Part shown: positions 44,712 through 53,231 of the stretch, piece after piece | Layout: every line of letters begins with the position of its first letter | Numbering within the stretch: the stretch's first letter is position 1 | Source: Microlunatus sagamiharensis | GTDB taxonomy: Bacteria > Actinomycetota > Actinomycetes > Propionibacteriales > Propionibacteriaceae | Assembly: GCF_900105785.1 (NCBI RefSeq) | Contig: NZ_LT629799.1 | Span: 3,782,001 to 3,846,000, forward strand | DNA: 64,000 bases | Direction: 5' to 3' | Position numbers and translations under genes: made by a program | Notes under the pieces: model-generated | Database searches by the model: none | What the model was told of the DNA's origin: nothing | What the model saw: only the letters and a program-made list of their open reading frames with translations

Positions 44712-45662
44712 ATTCTCACGTCGGAGCGGGCTGCGCAGACGCGCGAGCAGGCCCCCGCGGTCGCGGACCGGATCCGCGCGCTGCAGCCCGACATGCCCGC
44801 CGCGCTCGCCCGCGTCGCCGACTACCTGCTGACGCAGCCGCAGGCGCCCCTGACCCTGTCGATCGGCGAGCTGGCCGAGCAGGCCGGGACCTCCGCCGCC
44901 AGCGTCACCCGCTTCTGCCGGATGATCGGCTACGCCGGCTACGTCGAGCTGCGCGTCGGCATCGCCACCGACGTCGGCCGCAGCACCGCGCGCGAGTCGT
45001 GGGCCAACGAGATCGGCCGCGAGGTCTCGCCGGACGACACCCCCGAGCTGCTGCTGGCGCGCCTCATCGGCAGCCACACGCGGTCGCTGCGCGAGGCCAC
45101 CTCGGCCATCGACCTCGCGGTGATGAGCGAGGTGTCGCAGCGCATCGGGCGCAGCCGTCTCGTCGACATCTACGGCGTCGGCGGCAGCGCGATGCTCGGC
45201 CAGGAGCTGCAGGGCCGGCTCTACCGCATCGGCGTCCCCGCCTTCACCTGGTCCGACGTCCACCTCGGCCTGGTCAGCGCCGCGATCCAGGGTCCCGACA
45301 CGGTGGCCATCGGCATCTCCACGACCGGGCGGACCGAGGAGACGATCGAGATGCTCGCCGAGGCCGACCGGGCGGGCGCCTTCACCGTCGCCATCACCAA
45401 CAACCCGGGCTCCCCGCTCGACGAGCTCGCCCAGGCCAGCATCGTCACCTCGGTCTACGAGCAGGCGCTGCAGCCCGACGACCTGTCGGCCAAGCACGGC
45501 CAGCTGCTCGTGCTCGACCTGCTCTACCTCCTCGTGGCCCAGGAGGACTTCGACCGCTCCAGCGACAAGCTCGCCGCGTCGGCGCTCGCCGTGGCCTCGC
45601 ACCGACGGCCCCGGCGCACCCGCTCCACCCCCGAGCCGCACCCCGGGTCGTCGACGCCGTGA
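44712..45662 (+). CDS. MurR/RpiR family transcriptional regulator (start uncertain)
   Basis: An HTH_6 domain (SIGELAEQAGTSAASVTRFCRMIGYAGYVEL) is followed by a SIS sugar-phosphate-binding domain (VDIYGVGGSAMLGQEL, GISTTGRTEETIEML). It should sense MurNAc-6-P or a related phosphate and control ngcEFG and neighbours. The first ATG (44793) would remove the first helix; coding-like sequence (AVADRIRALQPDMPAALARV) continues upstream to an in-frame TAG at 44667 without any ATG, GTG or TTG. ATT 44712 is listed as a provisional start; ATA 44706 or CTG are other options. The stop overlaps an in-frame GTG of the next gene. Confidence 0.82.
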   Translation: MLTSERAAQTREQAPAVADRIRALQPDMPAALARVADYLLTQPQAPLTLSIGELAEQAGTSAASVTRFCRMIGYAGYVELRVGIATDVGRSTARESWANEIGREVSPDDTPELLLARLIGSHTRSLREATSAIDLAVMSEVSQRIGRSRLVDIYGVGGSAMLGQELQGRLYRIGVPAFTWSDVHLGLVSAAIQGPDTVAIGISTTGRTEETIEMLAEADRAGAFTVAITNNPGSPLDELAQASIVTSVYEQALQPDDLSAKHGQLLVLDLLYLLVAQEDFDRSSDKLAASALAVASHRRPRRTRSTPEPHPGSSTP

Positions 45663-45715
45663 GCGCCGTCCCGGCCCCAGCCCCCAGCACCGCACCGACC
45701 GACCAGAGGAGCCCG

Positions 45716-46477
45716 ATGGACTTCGCCGCCGCGGCGAACGACTTCGCCGAGCAGGTGCGTACGCGCCTCGACGCGATCACCCGCACCGCCGCCGAGGGTG
45801 GCCTCGACGCCGCCCTCGACCTGATGACCACCACGATCGAGTCCGGCGGCGTCGTCCACGCCTTCGGCACCGGGCACTCCGAGGCCTTCGCCATGGAGAT
45901 CGCCGGGCGCGCCGGGGGCTTCATCCCCACCAACAAGATCGCGCTGCGCGACCTCGTGCTGCGCGGCAGCCTCTCGGTCGACGACCTCGGCGGCTCCAGC
46001 CTGGAGCGCAACCCGGACAACGTCGAGCAGCTGTGGGACCTGGCCGGGATCCAGCCCGGCGACATACTCATGATCGCCTCGAACTCGGGCGTCAACGGCT
46101 CGATCGTCGGCCTCGCGCTGATCGCCAAGGAGCGCGGGATCCCGCTGGTCGCGGTGACCTCGATGGAGCACACGATGGCCGTGCCGCTCAAGCACCCGAG
46201 CGGCCAGCGGCTGTCGGACGTCGCCGACGTCGTGATCGACAACCTCGCCCCGTACGGCGACGCCACCCTCACGCTCAACGGCGGCGTCCCGGTCGGTGCG
46301 GTCTCCTCGATCACCGCCGCGTACATCGCACAGCTGCTGACCGTCGGCGTCAGCGAGCGGATCGCCGTCGACGGCCGGCGGCCCCCGCTCTACCTCTCCG
46401 CGAACATCCCCGGCGGCGACGAGCACAACTCCGCGCTGGAGGCGCGCTACGCCGGCCGCATCCACCGCGGCACCTAG
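45716..46477 (+). CDS. SIS domain protein (UPF0309 / MurQ-related type), 253 aa
   Basis: A SIS fold of the UPF0309 kind: VVHAFGTGHSEAFAMEIAGRAGG binds the sugar phosphate, ILMIASNSGVNGSIVGLAL is the second SIS motif, and VTSMEHTMAV the third. The family is related to N-acetylmuramate-6-phosphate etherases and phosphosugar isomerases, but true MurQ has other signatures, so the reaction is not assigned. It lies between an RpiR regulator and ngcE, which points to amino-sugar phosphate handling. ATG 45716 has AGAGGAG just upstream; GTG 45659, overlapping the regulator stop, is a weaker alternative. Confidence 0.88.
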   Translation: MDFAAAANDFAEQVRTRLDAITRTAAEGGLDAALDLMTTTIESGGVVHAFGTGHSEAFAMEIAGRAGGFIPTNKIALRDLVLRGSLSVDDLGGSSLERNPDNVEQLWDLAGIQPGDILMIASNSGVNGSIVGLALIAKERGIPLVAVTSMEHTMAVPLKHPSGQRLSDVADVVIDNLAPYGDATLTLNGGVPVGAVSSITAAYIAQLLTVGVSERIAVDGRRPPLYLSANIPGGDEHNSALEARYAGRIHRGT

Positions 46478-46560
46478 GCCGTCCCACCCAGCCCCGAGCA
46501 GCACCACCCGCACGCACCCGCCAGAACCCTCGACGAACCACGAACCGGAGGACTCAGAAG

Positions 46561-47985
46561 ATGAACAACCCCGTCCCGACCCTGCGCTCGTTCGACCGGC
46601 GCAACTTCCTGCGCGGCGGGCTCGCCGCCGCCGCCCTCGCCGCGACCGGCGGCCTCGCCGGCTGCGCGACGTCGGGCACCGGTTCGACGACGCCGTCGAA
46701 CACCGCCACGGGCGCCGGCAGCGCCGACAACCCGTTCGGGCTGGCCGCGAACTCCTCCACGGAGGCCGTGATCTTCAAGGGCGGCTACGGCATCGAGTAC
46801 GCCGAGTTCGCGGGCAAGGCGATGCAGACGAAGAACGCGGGCTCGACGGTCAAGGTCAGCCCGGCGACGAACATCGCCCAGACCCTGCAGCCGCGCTTCG
46901 TCGCGGGCAACCCGCCGGACGTCATCGACAACTCCGGCGCCGGCCTCATCGGCATCAACACGATCCGCGACCAGCTGGCCGACCTCACCGACGTGATCAA
47001 CGCCAACAACTACGAGGGCACCAAGATCGCCGACACCCTCTACCCGGGGGTCACGGCGCCGGGCACCTTCGACGGCAAGTTCGTCCAGCTCAACTACGTC
47101 CTCACCGTGTACGCGCTCTGGTACTCGGCCTCGCTCTTCGAGCAGAACGGCTGGACGGTCCCCAAGACCTACGACGAGATGTACGAGCTCGGCGGCCAGG
47201 CCAACGCCAAGGGCAAGTACCTGCTCGGCTGGGGCAAGGAGGCCGCGACCTACTACCAGACGATGGCCATCGCCTCGGCGATCAAGCAGGGCGGCAACGA
47301 CGTGCGCCTCGCGCTGGAGAACCTCAAGCCCGACTGCTGGTCGATGCCGGCCGTGCAGTCGGTCTTCACCGGCCTGAAGAAGATCATCGACGCCGGCTAC
47401 GTGAAGCCGGGCGGCGCGGGCACCGTGTTCACCGCCGCGCAGGCGCAGTGGAGCAACGACGAGGACTTCCTGCTCTACCCCTCGGGCGGCTGGATCGAGA
47501 ACGAGATGAAGGACCAGACCAAGGACGGCTTCAAGATGACCGGGGCGCCCGAGCCGACGGTCGACTCCAGCTCGGCGATGCCGTGGGAGGCGCTGCACTC
47601 CACCGCGGGCGAGGGCTACATCGTCCCGGCGCAGGGCAAGAACGTCGCCGGCGGCAAGGAGTTCCTGCGCGCGATGCTGAGCAAGGACGCGGCGACCAAC
47701 TTCGCCAAGACCACCTTCAGCTCGAGCATCGTCAAGGGCCTCATCCCCGAGGACGGCTTCGGCTCGACCGCCCTGCAGTCGCAGGTCAAGATGCTCGACG
47801 CGGCCGGCACGAACGTCTTCACCTGGAACTTCGTCGACCTCTACGGCACCAACACCGACCAGCTCGTGCTGTGGAACACCTTCCTCCAGGGCGGCTCCGA
47901 CGTCGCGACCCTGACCAAGGGCCTCCAGTCGATCACCGACAAGATCGCCTCGGACGACTCGGTCAAGAAGGTCCCGGTGTCGTGA
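46561..47985 (+). CDS. ngcE: Carbohydrate ABC transporter binding protein, NgcE type
   Basis: The N-terminus FDRRNFLRGGLAAAALAATG is a twin-arginine signal ending in lipobox LAGC at about residue 34, so the protein is exported folded and lipid-anchored. The mature part resembles NgcE, the N-acetylglucosamine/diacetylchitobiose binder of Streptomyces (FVAGNPPDVIDNSGAG, YVLTVYALWYSASLFEQNGW, FLLYPSGGWIENEM). It delivers amino sugars to NgcF/NgcG. A GGAGGA ribosome site lies 11 bases before ATG 46561. The stop overlaps the ngcF GTG. Confidence 0.92.
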   Translation: MNNPVPTLRSFDRRNFLRGGLAAAALAATGGLAGCATSGTGSTTPSNTATGAGSADNPFGLAANSSTEAVIFKGGYGIEYAEFAGKAMQTKNAGSTVKVSPATNIAQTLQPRFVAGNPPDVIDNSGAGLIGINTIRDQLADLTDVINANNYEGTKIADTLYPGVTAPGTFDGKFVQLNYVLTVYALWYSASLFEQNGWTVPKTYDEMYELGGQANAKGKYLLGWGKEAATYYQTMAIASAIKQGGNDVRLALENLKPDCWSMPAVQSVFTGLKKIIDAGYVKPGGAGTVFTAAQAQWSNDEDFLLYPSGGWIENEMKDQTKDGFKMTGAPEPTVDSSSAMPWEALHSTAGEGYIVPAQGKNVAGGKEFLRAMLSKDAATNFAKTTFSSSIVKGLIPEDGFGSTALQSQVKMLDAAGTNVFTWNFVDLYGTNTDQLVLWNTFLQGGSDVATLTKGLQSITDKIASDDSVKKVPVS

Positions 47986-49010
47986 CGGCCGTCGGCCCGG
48001 TCGCCCCCGTCGAGGGGGCGGCCGCCGGCGTCGGTCTGCGCCACGGGCTGCGGCAGCTGGGCTCGCCCCGCTGGCGCAAGCGCAACCTGACCTTCGACCG
48101 GATCAGCTTCTTCGCGGTCTTCCTCGTGGTGCCGCTCGCGGCGTACATCGCCTTCGTGGTGTCGCCGTTCGTGCAGGCCGCGTACTTCTCGCTGACCAGC
48201 TGGACGGGCTTCTCCGCCGACATCCCGTTCGTCGGCCTGGCGAACTACACGAAGCTGCTGGACGACGACATCTTCTTGCGTGCCGTCGGCAACAGCGTGG
48301 TCCTCGCGCTGGTGCTGCCGACGGTGACCCTGGTGCTGGCGATGTTCTTCGCCACGCTGGTCACCGTGGGCGGCTCCAGCCGGGGCAACGTGCGCGGCCT
48401 GGCCGGGTCGAGCTTCTACCGGATCGTGTCGTTCTTCCCCTACGTGGTGCCCGCGATCGTCATCGGGCTGATCTGGTCGCAGATCTACGACCCGAACAGC
48501 GGCCTGCTCAACGGCATCCTGACCAAGGTGGGGCTCGACCAGTTCCAGTCGTTCGCCTGGCTGGGCGAGGTCGGCACGGCCAAGCTCGCGGTCATGTTCG
48601 TCATCGTGTGGGGCCTCGTCGGCTTCTACATGGTGCTGTTCATCGCCGCGATCAAGGGCATCCCGGCCGAGATCTTCGAGGCCGCCCGCGTCGACGGCGC
48701 CGGACGGTTCCGGAGCACGATCTCGATCACCATCCCGCTGGTGCGCGACAACATCCAGACCGCGTACATCTACATGGGCATCCTGGCGCTCGACGCGTTC
48801 GTCTACATGGCCGCGCTCGAGCCGGGCGGCGGGCCGGAGAACTCCACGCTGGTGATCTCGCAGCGGCTGTTCACCACCGCCTTCACCCAGGGGCAGTTCG
48901 GCTACGCCTGCGCCATGGGCGTCGTCCTCGCGGTGATCACCCTCGCGTACGCCGGGCTGGTGTTCCTCGTGATCCGGCTGACGGGTGGACGCGACGAGGT
49001 GGCGGAGTGA
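47982..49010 (+). CDS. ngcF: Carbohydrate ABC transporter permease, NgcF type, 342 aa
   Basis: A MalF-type (CUT1) permease: an N-terminal cytoplasmic arm, then six main helices starting at ISFFAVFLVVPLAAYIAFVV. IPAEIFEAARVDGAGRFRSTISITIPL is the EAA loop that docks to the ATPase. NgcE, F and G overlap by GTGA junctions and form one transport unit. No ATPase gene lies in the operon; in related actinomycetes the shared ATPase MsiK serves this system. GTG 47982 is used. Confidence 0.93.
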   Translation: MTAVGPVAPVEGAAAGVGLRHGLRQLGSPRWRKRNLTFDRISFFAVFLVVPLAAYIAFVVSPFVQAAYFSLTSWTGFSADIPFVGLANYTKLLDDDIFLRAVGNSVVLALVLPTVTLVLAMFFATLVTVGGSSRGNVRGLAGSSFYRIVSFFPYVVPAIVIGLIWSQIYDPNSGLLNGILTKVGLDQFQSFAWLGEVGTAKLAVMFVIVWGLVGFYMVLFIAAIKGIPAEIFEAARVDGAGRFRSTISITIPLVRDNIQTAYIYMGILALDAFVYMAALEPGGGPENSTLVISQRLFTTAFTQGQFGYACAMGVVLAVITLAYAGLVFLVIRLTGGRDEVAE

Positions 49011-49921
49011 CGTCGACGCAGGCCCGGCCGGACGCACCGGTCGCGGGTGGGAGCCGGGCGCAGGCGGTCCCGCAGCGGGCGTCGGGGCGCACGGCCGGCG
49101 ACACCGCGGTGACCGCGGGCTCGCACGCCGTCCTGATCATCTGGTCGCTGCTGGTGATCGTCCCGCTGCTCTGGGTGATCATGAGCTCGTTCAAGACCAG
49201 CTCGGAGATCTTCGCCTCGCCGTTCGGGCTGCCCGAGCGGCTGCGGTTCGACAACTACGTGAACGCGTGGACGACGGCCGGGATCGGCAGCTTCTTCCTC
49301 AACTCGGTGATCGTCGTCTTCGGTGCGCTGGTCGTGACGATGCTGTTCGGGTCGATGTCGGCGTACGTGCTGGCGCGGTTCCAGTTCCCGGGCAACCGCT
49401 TCATCTACTACCTGATGCTCGCCGGGCTGACCTTTCCGATCTTCCTGGCGATCGTGCCGCTGTTCTTCGTGCTGCGCGGGGTCGGGCTGCTCAACACCCT
49501 GCCCGGGCTGATCCTCGTGTACGCGGCCTTCGCCTTCCCGTTCACGGTGTTCTTCCTCTACTCCTTCTTCCGCTCGCTCTCCAAGTCGATCGCCGAGGCG
49601 GCCGCGCTGGACGGGGCGGGGGAGTGGCGGACCTTCTTCTCGGTGATGCTGCCGATGGCCAGGCCGGGGCTCGCCACCGTCGCGATCCTCAACTTCGTCG
49701 GGCTGTGGAACCAGTTCCTGCTGCCGGTGGCGCTCAACACCAACACCGACAACTACGTGCTGACCCAGGGCATGGCGGCGTTCGCGTCGCAGGCCGGCTA
49801 CTCGGTCGACTTCGGCGCGCTCTTCGCGGCCGTCGTGATCACCGTGGTCCCGGTGCTGGTCGTCTACCTCGTCTTCCAGCGCCAGCTGCAGGGCTCGGTG
49901 TCGCAGGGGACCAACAAGTAG
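49007..49921 (+). CDS. ngcG: Carbohydrate ABC transporter permease, NgcG type, 304 aa
   Basis: A MalG-type permease with six helices (SHAVLIIWSLLVIVPLLWVI; SFFLNSVIVVFGALVVTMLF; FIYYLMLAGLTFPIFLAIVP and others). IAEAAALDGAGEWRTFFSVMLPM is its EAA loop. The long polar N-terminal arm of about 35 residues is rich in Ala/Arg. GTG 49007 overlaps the ngcF stop. It completes the channel for N-acetylglucosamine or chitobiose import and is the last gene of the operon that starts with the RpiR regulator. Confidence 0.93.
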   Translation: MTSTQARPDAPVAGGSRAQAVPQRASGRTAGDTAVTAGSHAVLIIWSLLVIVPLLWVIMSSFKTSSEIFASPFGLPERLRFDNYVNAWTTAGIGSFFLNSVIVVFGALVVTMLFGSMSAYVLARFQFPGNRFIYYLMLAGLTFPIFLAIVPLFFVLRGVGLLNTLPGLILVYAAFAFPFTVFFLYSFFRSLSKSIAEAAALDGAGEWRTFFSVMLPMARPGLATVAILNFVGLWNQFLLPVALNTNTDNYVLTQGMAAFASQAGYSVDFGALFAAVVITVVPVLVVYLVFQRQLQGSVSQGTNK

Positions 49922-49978
49922 GAGCACGCCCGTGCGGGAGCGCCCCTCGAGCCGACCGGCCCGGGGGGCGCAGCCGTC

Positions 49979-50566
49979 TCAGGAACCCTCGACCCAGAGC
50001 GGCACCACGGAGGCGACGAGGAGCACGGCGAGGGCGACGTTGAGCGTGCGCCACTGCCAGGGCCGCGTCAGCACCCGCCCGAGCGCGCCGCCGAGGGTGC
50101 ACCAGAGGAGCTGCGACACGGTGGCGCCGGCGAGGAACGTCGCGCCCAGCAGGGCGGCCAGGCGGACCGGCCCGTCCGCCGCCCCGGCGAACGCGCCCGC
50201 CGCGCTGAGCGTCATCGCCCAGCCCTTGGGGTTGAGCCAGAGCAGCAGCACGCCGGCCCGGAAGCGCCGCGGACCGGCGAGCTCGGCCTCGCGCGGAGCG
50301 TCGCCGTGCGCTGTCTGCCACGCCAGCCGGAGCAGGTACGCCGTGCCGAGCACCCGGACGACGAGCTCGACGTGGGGGACGCGGAACAGCACCCCGGCGA
50401 GGCCGAGCGACGCGGCGACGGCCAGGCTCGCCAGCCCGACCGCGATGCCCAGCACCAGGGGCAGCGACCGGCGTACGCCGAAGCGGGCGCCCGAGGCCGT
50501 GGCGAGGGCGGTGGCCCCGCCGGGGGACACGGTCGCGACGATGACGAAGAGCAGGACGGCGAGCAC
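49979..50566 (-). CDS. LysE family amino acid exporter, 195 aa
   Basis: Six hydrophobic segments and the motif ATVSPGGATALATASGARFGVRRSLPLVLGIAVG place this in the RhtB/LysE family (first helix SPGPN-like, here SPGGA; key residues SPGG and GARFG). RAGVLLLWLNPKGW is the usual mid-protein NPK motif. It exports an amino acid or analogue. It is divergent from an Lrp-type regulator across 62 bases, the common LysE/LysG- or Lrp-controlled layout. GAGGA sits immediately before the GTG start. Confidence 0.9.
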   Translation of the reverse strand: MLAVLLFVIVATVSPGGATALATASGARFGVRRSLPLVLGIAVGLASLAVAASLGLAGVLFRVPHVELVVRVLGTAYLLRLAWQTAHGDAPREAELAGPRRFRAGVLLLWLNPKGWAMTLSAAGAFAGAADGPVRLAALLGATFLAGATVSQLLWCTLGGALGRVLTRPWQWRTLNVALAVLLVASVVPLWVEGS

Positions 50567-50628
50567 TCCTCGACCCTGGTCGACCCGTCGTGTCCCGCAC
50601 AGGCACTTCTCACGGTAGAACTGGACGC

Positions 50629-51120
50629 GTGCCGACGAATCGACGGACCGAGCGCCCTCCTGCCCCGCGAGCCGAGGTCCTCGACCTCGTGAACCGGCAG
50701 ATCCTCGGCCTGCTGCAGGAGGACCCCCGGCTCTCGATGGCCGCGCTGGCCCGGCAGGTCGGGATGAGCACGTCGGCCGTGACCGAGCGGGTCGACCGGC
50801 TGAGGAGCGACGGGGTGGTCGTCGGCTGGCGGCTCGAGGTCGACCCGGCGGCGATCGGGCTGCCGGTGACCGCGTACGCCCGCATGCGCCCCGGTCCCGG
50901 TCAGCTGGCCAAGGTGACCGCGCTCGTCCCCGACGTCGCCGAGGTCACGGAGTGCCACCGGATCACGGGCGACGACTGCTTCCTGCTAAAGCTGCAGGTC
51001 GCCTCGATGGCGCACCTCGCCGAGGTCCTCGACCGGCTGTCGGTGCACGGGCAGCTCACGACCTCGATCGTCGTGTCGACGCCCGTCCCGCTCCGCTCGG
51101 TCGCGCTGCCCCCGGGCTGA
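50629..51120 (+). CDS. Lrp/AsnC family transcriptional regulator, 163 aa
   Basis: The helix-turn-helix LDLVNRQILGLLQEDPRLSMAALARQVGMSTSAVTERVDRL spans about residues 18-58 (key part MAALARQVGMSTSAV). The C-terminal RAM/ligand domain follows (AYARMRPGPGQLAKV, VTECHRITGDDCFLLKL). Such regulators sense amino acids; control of the divergent LysE exporter is likely. GTG 50629 is used, which leaves a 17-residue basic arm before the HTH. Length is normal. Confidence 0.92.
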   Translation: MPTNRRTERPPAPRAEVLDLVNRQILGLLQEDPRLSMAALARQVGMSTSAVTERVDRLRSDGVVVGWRLEVDPAAIGLPVTAYARMRPGPGQLAKVTALVPDVAEVTECHRITGDDCFLLKLQVASMAHLAEVLDRLSVHGQLTTSIVVSTPVPLRSVALPPG

Positions 51121-51193
51121 GGTCCGCTCTCCGCGCTCGGTCAGCGAGTGGGACGACACCCCGGGGACCTCGGCCGAGGTCCCCGGCGCGCCG

Positions 51194-53188
51194 TCACTCT
51201 CGGCGGGTGGACGGGCGGCGGAGGAGGACGACGGCGCCGGCCGTGGCGCCGAGGCCGAGGAGGAGCAGGGCCAGGTCGGGGCCGCCGGTCTGGGCCAGGG
51301 CCGGGCTGGAGCTGCCGCCCGAGCCGCCGCCCGAGCCGCCGCTGACCGGCTCGGTGCCACCCCCGCCGCCGGTGCTGGTCTCGCGGACGAGGACGAAGTC
51401 GAGGCCCGTGGTGTCGGCGTCGGTCACGTCGAAGGCGAGGCTGTCGCCGTCCTGGGCCTCGTAGCCCTCCGGCGGCTCGACGGTCGCCGTCCACCCCTCA
51501 CCGGCCAGCAGGTCGTCCACCTGCCAGGTGCCGTCCTCGCCGGTGGTGACGGTCGCGTACGGCTCGCCGTCCGGGTCGACCACGGTGACGTCGACCCCGC
51601 GGAAGGCCATGCCCGCCTCGTCGACGACCGTGCCGGACGCGCTGAAGGTCGCGGGCGGGGCGGGGGCGTCCAGGACGAAGTCGAGGCCGCGGACCGTGCC
51701 GCCGTCCGCCGGCACCGTGGCCCTGAGCGTCGCGTCGCCGACGACGGTGGCGCCGTCCGGCGGTTCGACCGTGGCGGTGTAGTCCCCGGGCGGCAGGTCG
51801 TCCACCGACCAGCGCCCGTCGCCGTCGGTGACGGCGACCCGCTTCACGCCGTCGGGCCCGGTCACCACGACCCGGACCCCCGAGGCGGTGCCGCCGTCCT
51901 CGACGCGCACCGTCCCGCCCAGGGTCCCGGTGGGCTGCGGGGTGATCGTGAAGTCCTGCCCCTCGACGGGCTCCTCGCTGTCCGGCGGCACGGCGAAGGT
52001 GCGCGGGCCCGAGGTGGTGGTGCCGGGCGGTGGCGTCGCCGTCAGGGTGTAGCCCTCGCCCACCGCCAGCTCGTCGATCACGTACGCCCCGTCCGCGCCG
52101 GTCACGACCGTGCGCTCGCCGCCCGGTCCGGTCAGGGTGACGGTCACGCCGGGCACGGGATCGCCGTCGGACAAGAGCACGGTGCCGGAGACGGCGGTCG
52201 GCACGATCGCCCGCAGGGAGAAGTCGGCGACGCGGTCGGAGGTGCTGAGGTCGACGGTGCGGCTCAGCGGGTCGTCGGAGGTGTAGCCCGTCGGGCGGAC
52301 GAGCGCGACGCGGTAGCCGTCGTACGTGGCCAGCCGGTCGAAGCGGTAGGCCCCCTCGGCGTCGGTCGTCGTCTCCTCGACGACCCGACCGTCGGGGGCG
52401 AAGAGCCGCACGGTCAGCCCCTCCCGGACCTCGGCCGGGGCGTCGACCGTGCCCGTCAGGTCGAATGCCTGCGCGGCGAACCAGGTCTGGTAGACGGGGA
52501 AGCCGGCTCGGCGGGTGAAGACGAGGGTCAAGGTCTCCAGCGGCACCTGCGGCTCGAACCAGGCCGAGGCGCCGTTGGTGTCGGTGGCGCTCGCGTTCCC
52601 GGTGAGCGTCGCCTCCGCCTCGTCCCAGCTCGGGACGTCGTCGTTCGCCGTGCACGTCCCGGAGCCGCAGTAGTTGAAGACCGAGCGGAAGCCGAGGTCG
52701 GCCGGGTCGACCGGCACGCCGCCGGGCCCGGTCGCCGAGACCGTGACGGCGTCCGCGTCGACGTCGCCGAGGACGAAGGTCCACCCGCCGGCCGGCGTCG
52801 GCGCGTCGAAGGCGTACGTCGTCGTCGAGGTGCCCGGCACCCCGGAGCCGTTGGCGGTGTAGGGGCGCAGGTTCAGGTACGGCCGGCCCTTGCTGGAGCC
52901 GTAGACGTCGCCGACGGGGGTCGAGGTGGACAGGTAGGTCGAGCTGCCGCTCTGGCGGCCCACGGCCGACCCGCCGGCCGAGTCGCTGGTGATCGTCGCC
53001 GCCGGGAAGCCGGTCGCCCGCTGCCGCAGGGTGCCCGACCAGTCGTTGGCGCTGCCGTCGAAGGTGACGTCCGCCCAGCCGGCCGAGGCGGCGGACGCGC
53101 CCGGGGCGGGCGCCACGACCAGCCCGAGCAGCGTCAGCAGCCCGACGAGGGCAGGCAGCAGGGCCGCGCGGTGCCGGGGGATTCGCAC
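51194..53188 (-). CDS. Sortase-anchored surface protein with four CNA-B/carboxypeptidase-regulatory-like repeats, 664 aa
   Basis: A signal peptide (about residues 1-33) leads to a 210-residue N-terminal domain with the FNYCGSGTC cysteine pair. Then come four beta-sandwich repeats of about 85 residues (roughly 243-590), each with a core like DGRWSVDDLPPGDYTATVEPP. A Gly/Ser linker precedes LAQTG at about residue 631, a hydrophobic helix and the basic end RRPSTRRE. LAxTG is the cell-wall sorting signal used by class E sortases, and such a sortase gene lies divergently 43 bases away. Ligand unknown. GTG 53188 chosen for the signal peptide; GTG 53200 is possible. Confidence 0.88.
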   Translation of the reverse strand: MRIPRHRAALLPALVGLLTLLGLVVAPAPGASAASAGWADVTFDGSANDWSGTLRQRATGFPAATITSDSAGGSAVGRQSGSSTYLSTSTPVGDVYGSSKGRPYLNLRPYTANGSGVPGTSTTTYAFDAPTPAGGWTFVLGDVDADAVTVSATGPGGVPVDPADLGFRSVFNYCGSGTCTANDDVPSWDEAEATLTGNASATDTNGASAWFEPQVPLETLTLVFTRRAGFPVYQTWFAAQAFDLTGTVDAPAEVREGLTVRLFAPDGRVVEETTTDAEGAYRFDRLATYDGYRVALVRPTGYTSDDPLSRTVDLSTSDRVADFSLRAIVPTAVSGTVLLSDGDPVPGVTVTLTGPGGERTVVTGADGAYVIDELAVGEGYTLTATPPPGTTTSGPRTFAVPPDSEEPVEGQDFTITPQPTGTLGGTVRVEDGGTASGVRVVVTGPDGVKRVAVTDGDGRWSVDDLPPGDYTATVEPPDGATVVGDATLRATVPADGGTVRGLDFVLDAPAPPATFSASGTVVDEAGMAFRGVDVTVVDPDGEPYATVTTGEDGTWQVDDLLAGEGWTATVEPPEGYEAQDGDSLAFDVTDADTTGLDFVLVRETSTGGGGGTEPVSGGSGGGSGGSSSPALAQTGGPDLALLLLGLGATAGAVVLLRRPSTRRE

Positions 53189-53231
53189 GCAGGGAAGCAC
53201 ATCACGGCGCGCGCGACCGCACAATGGTCCG

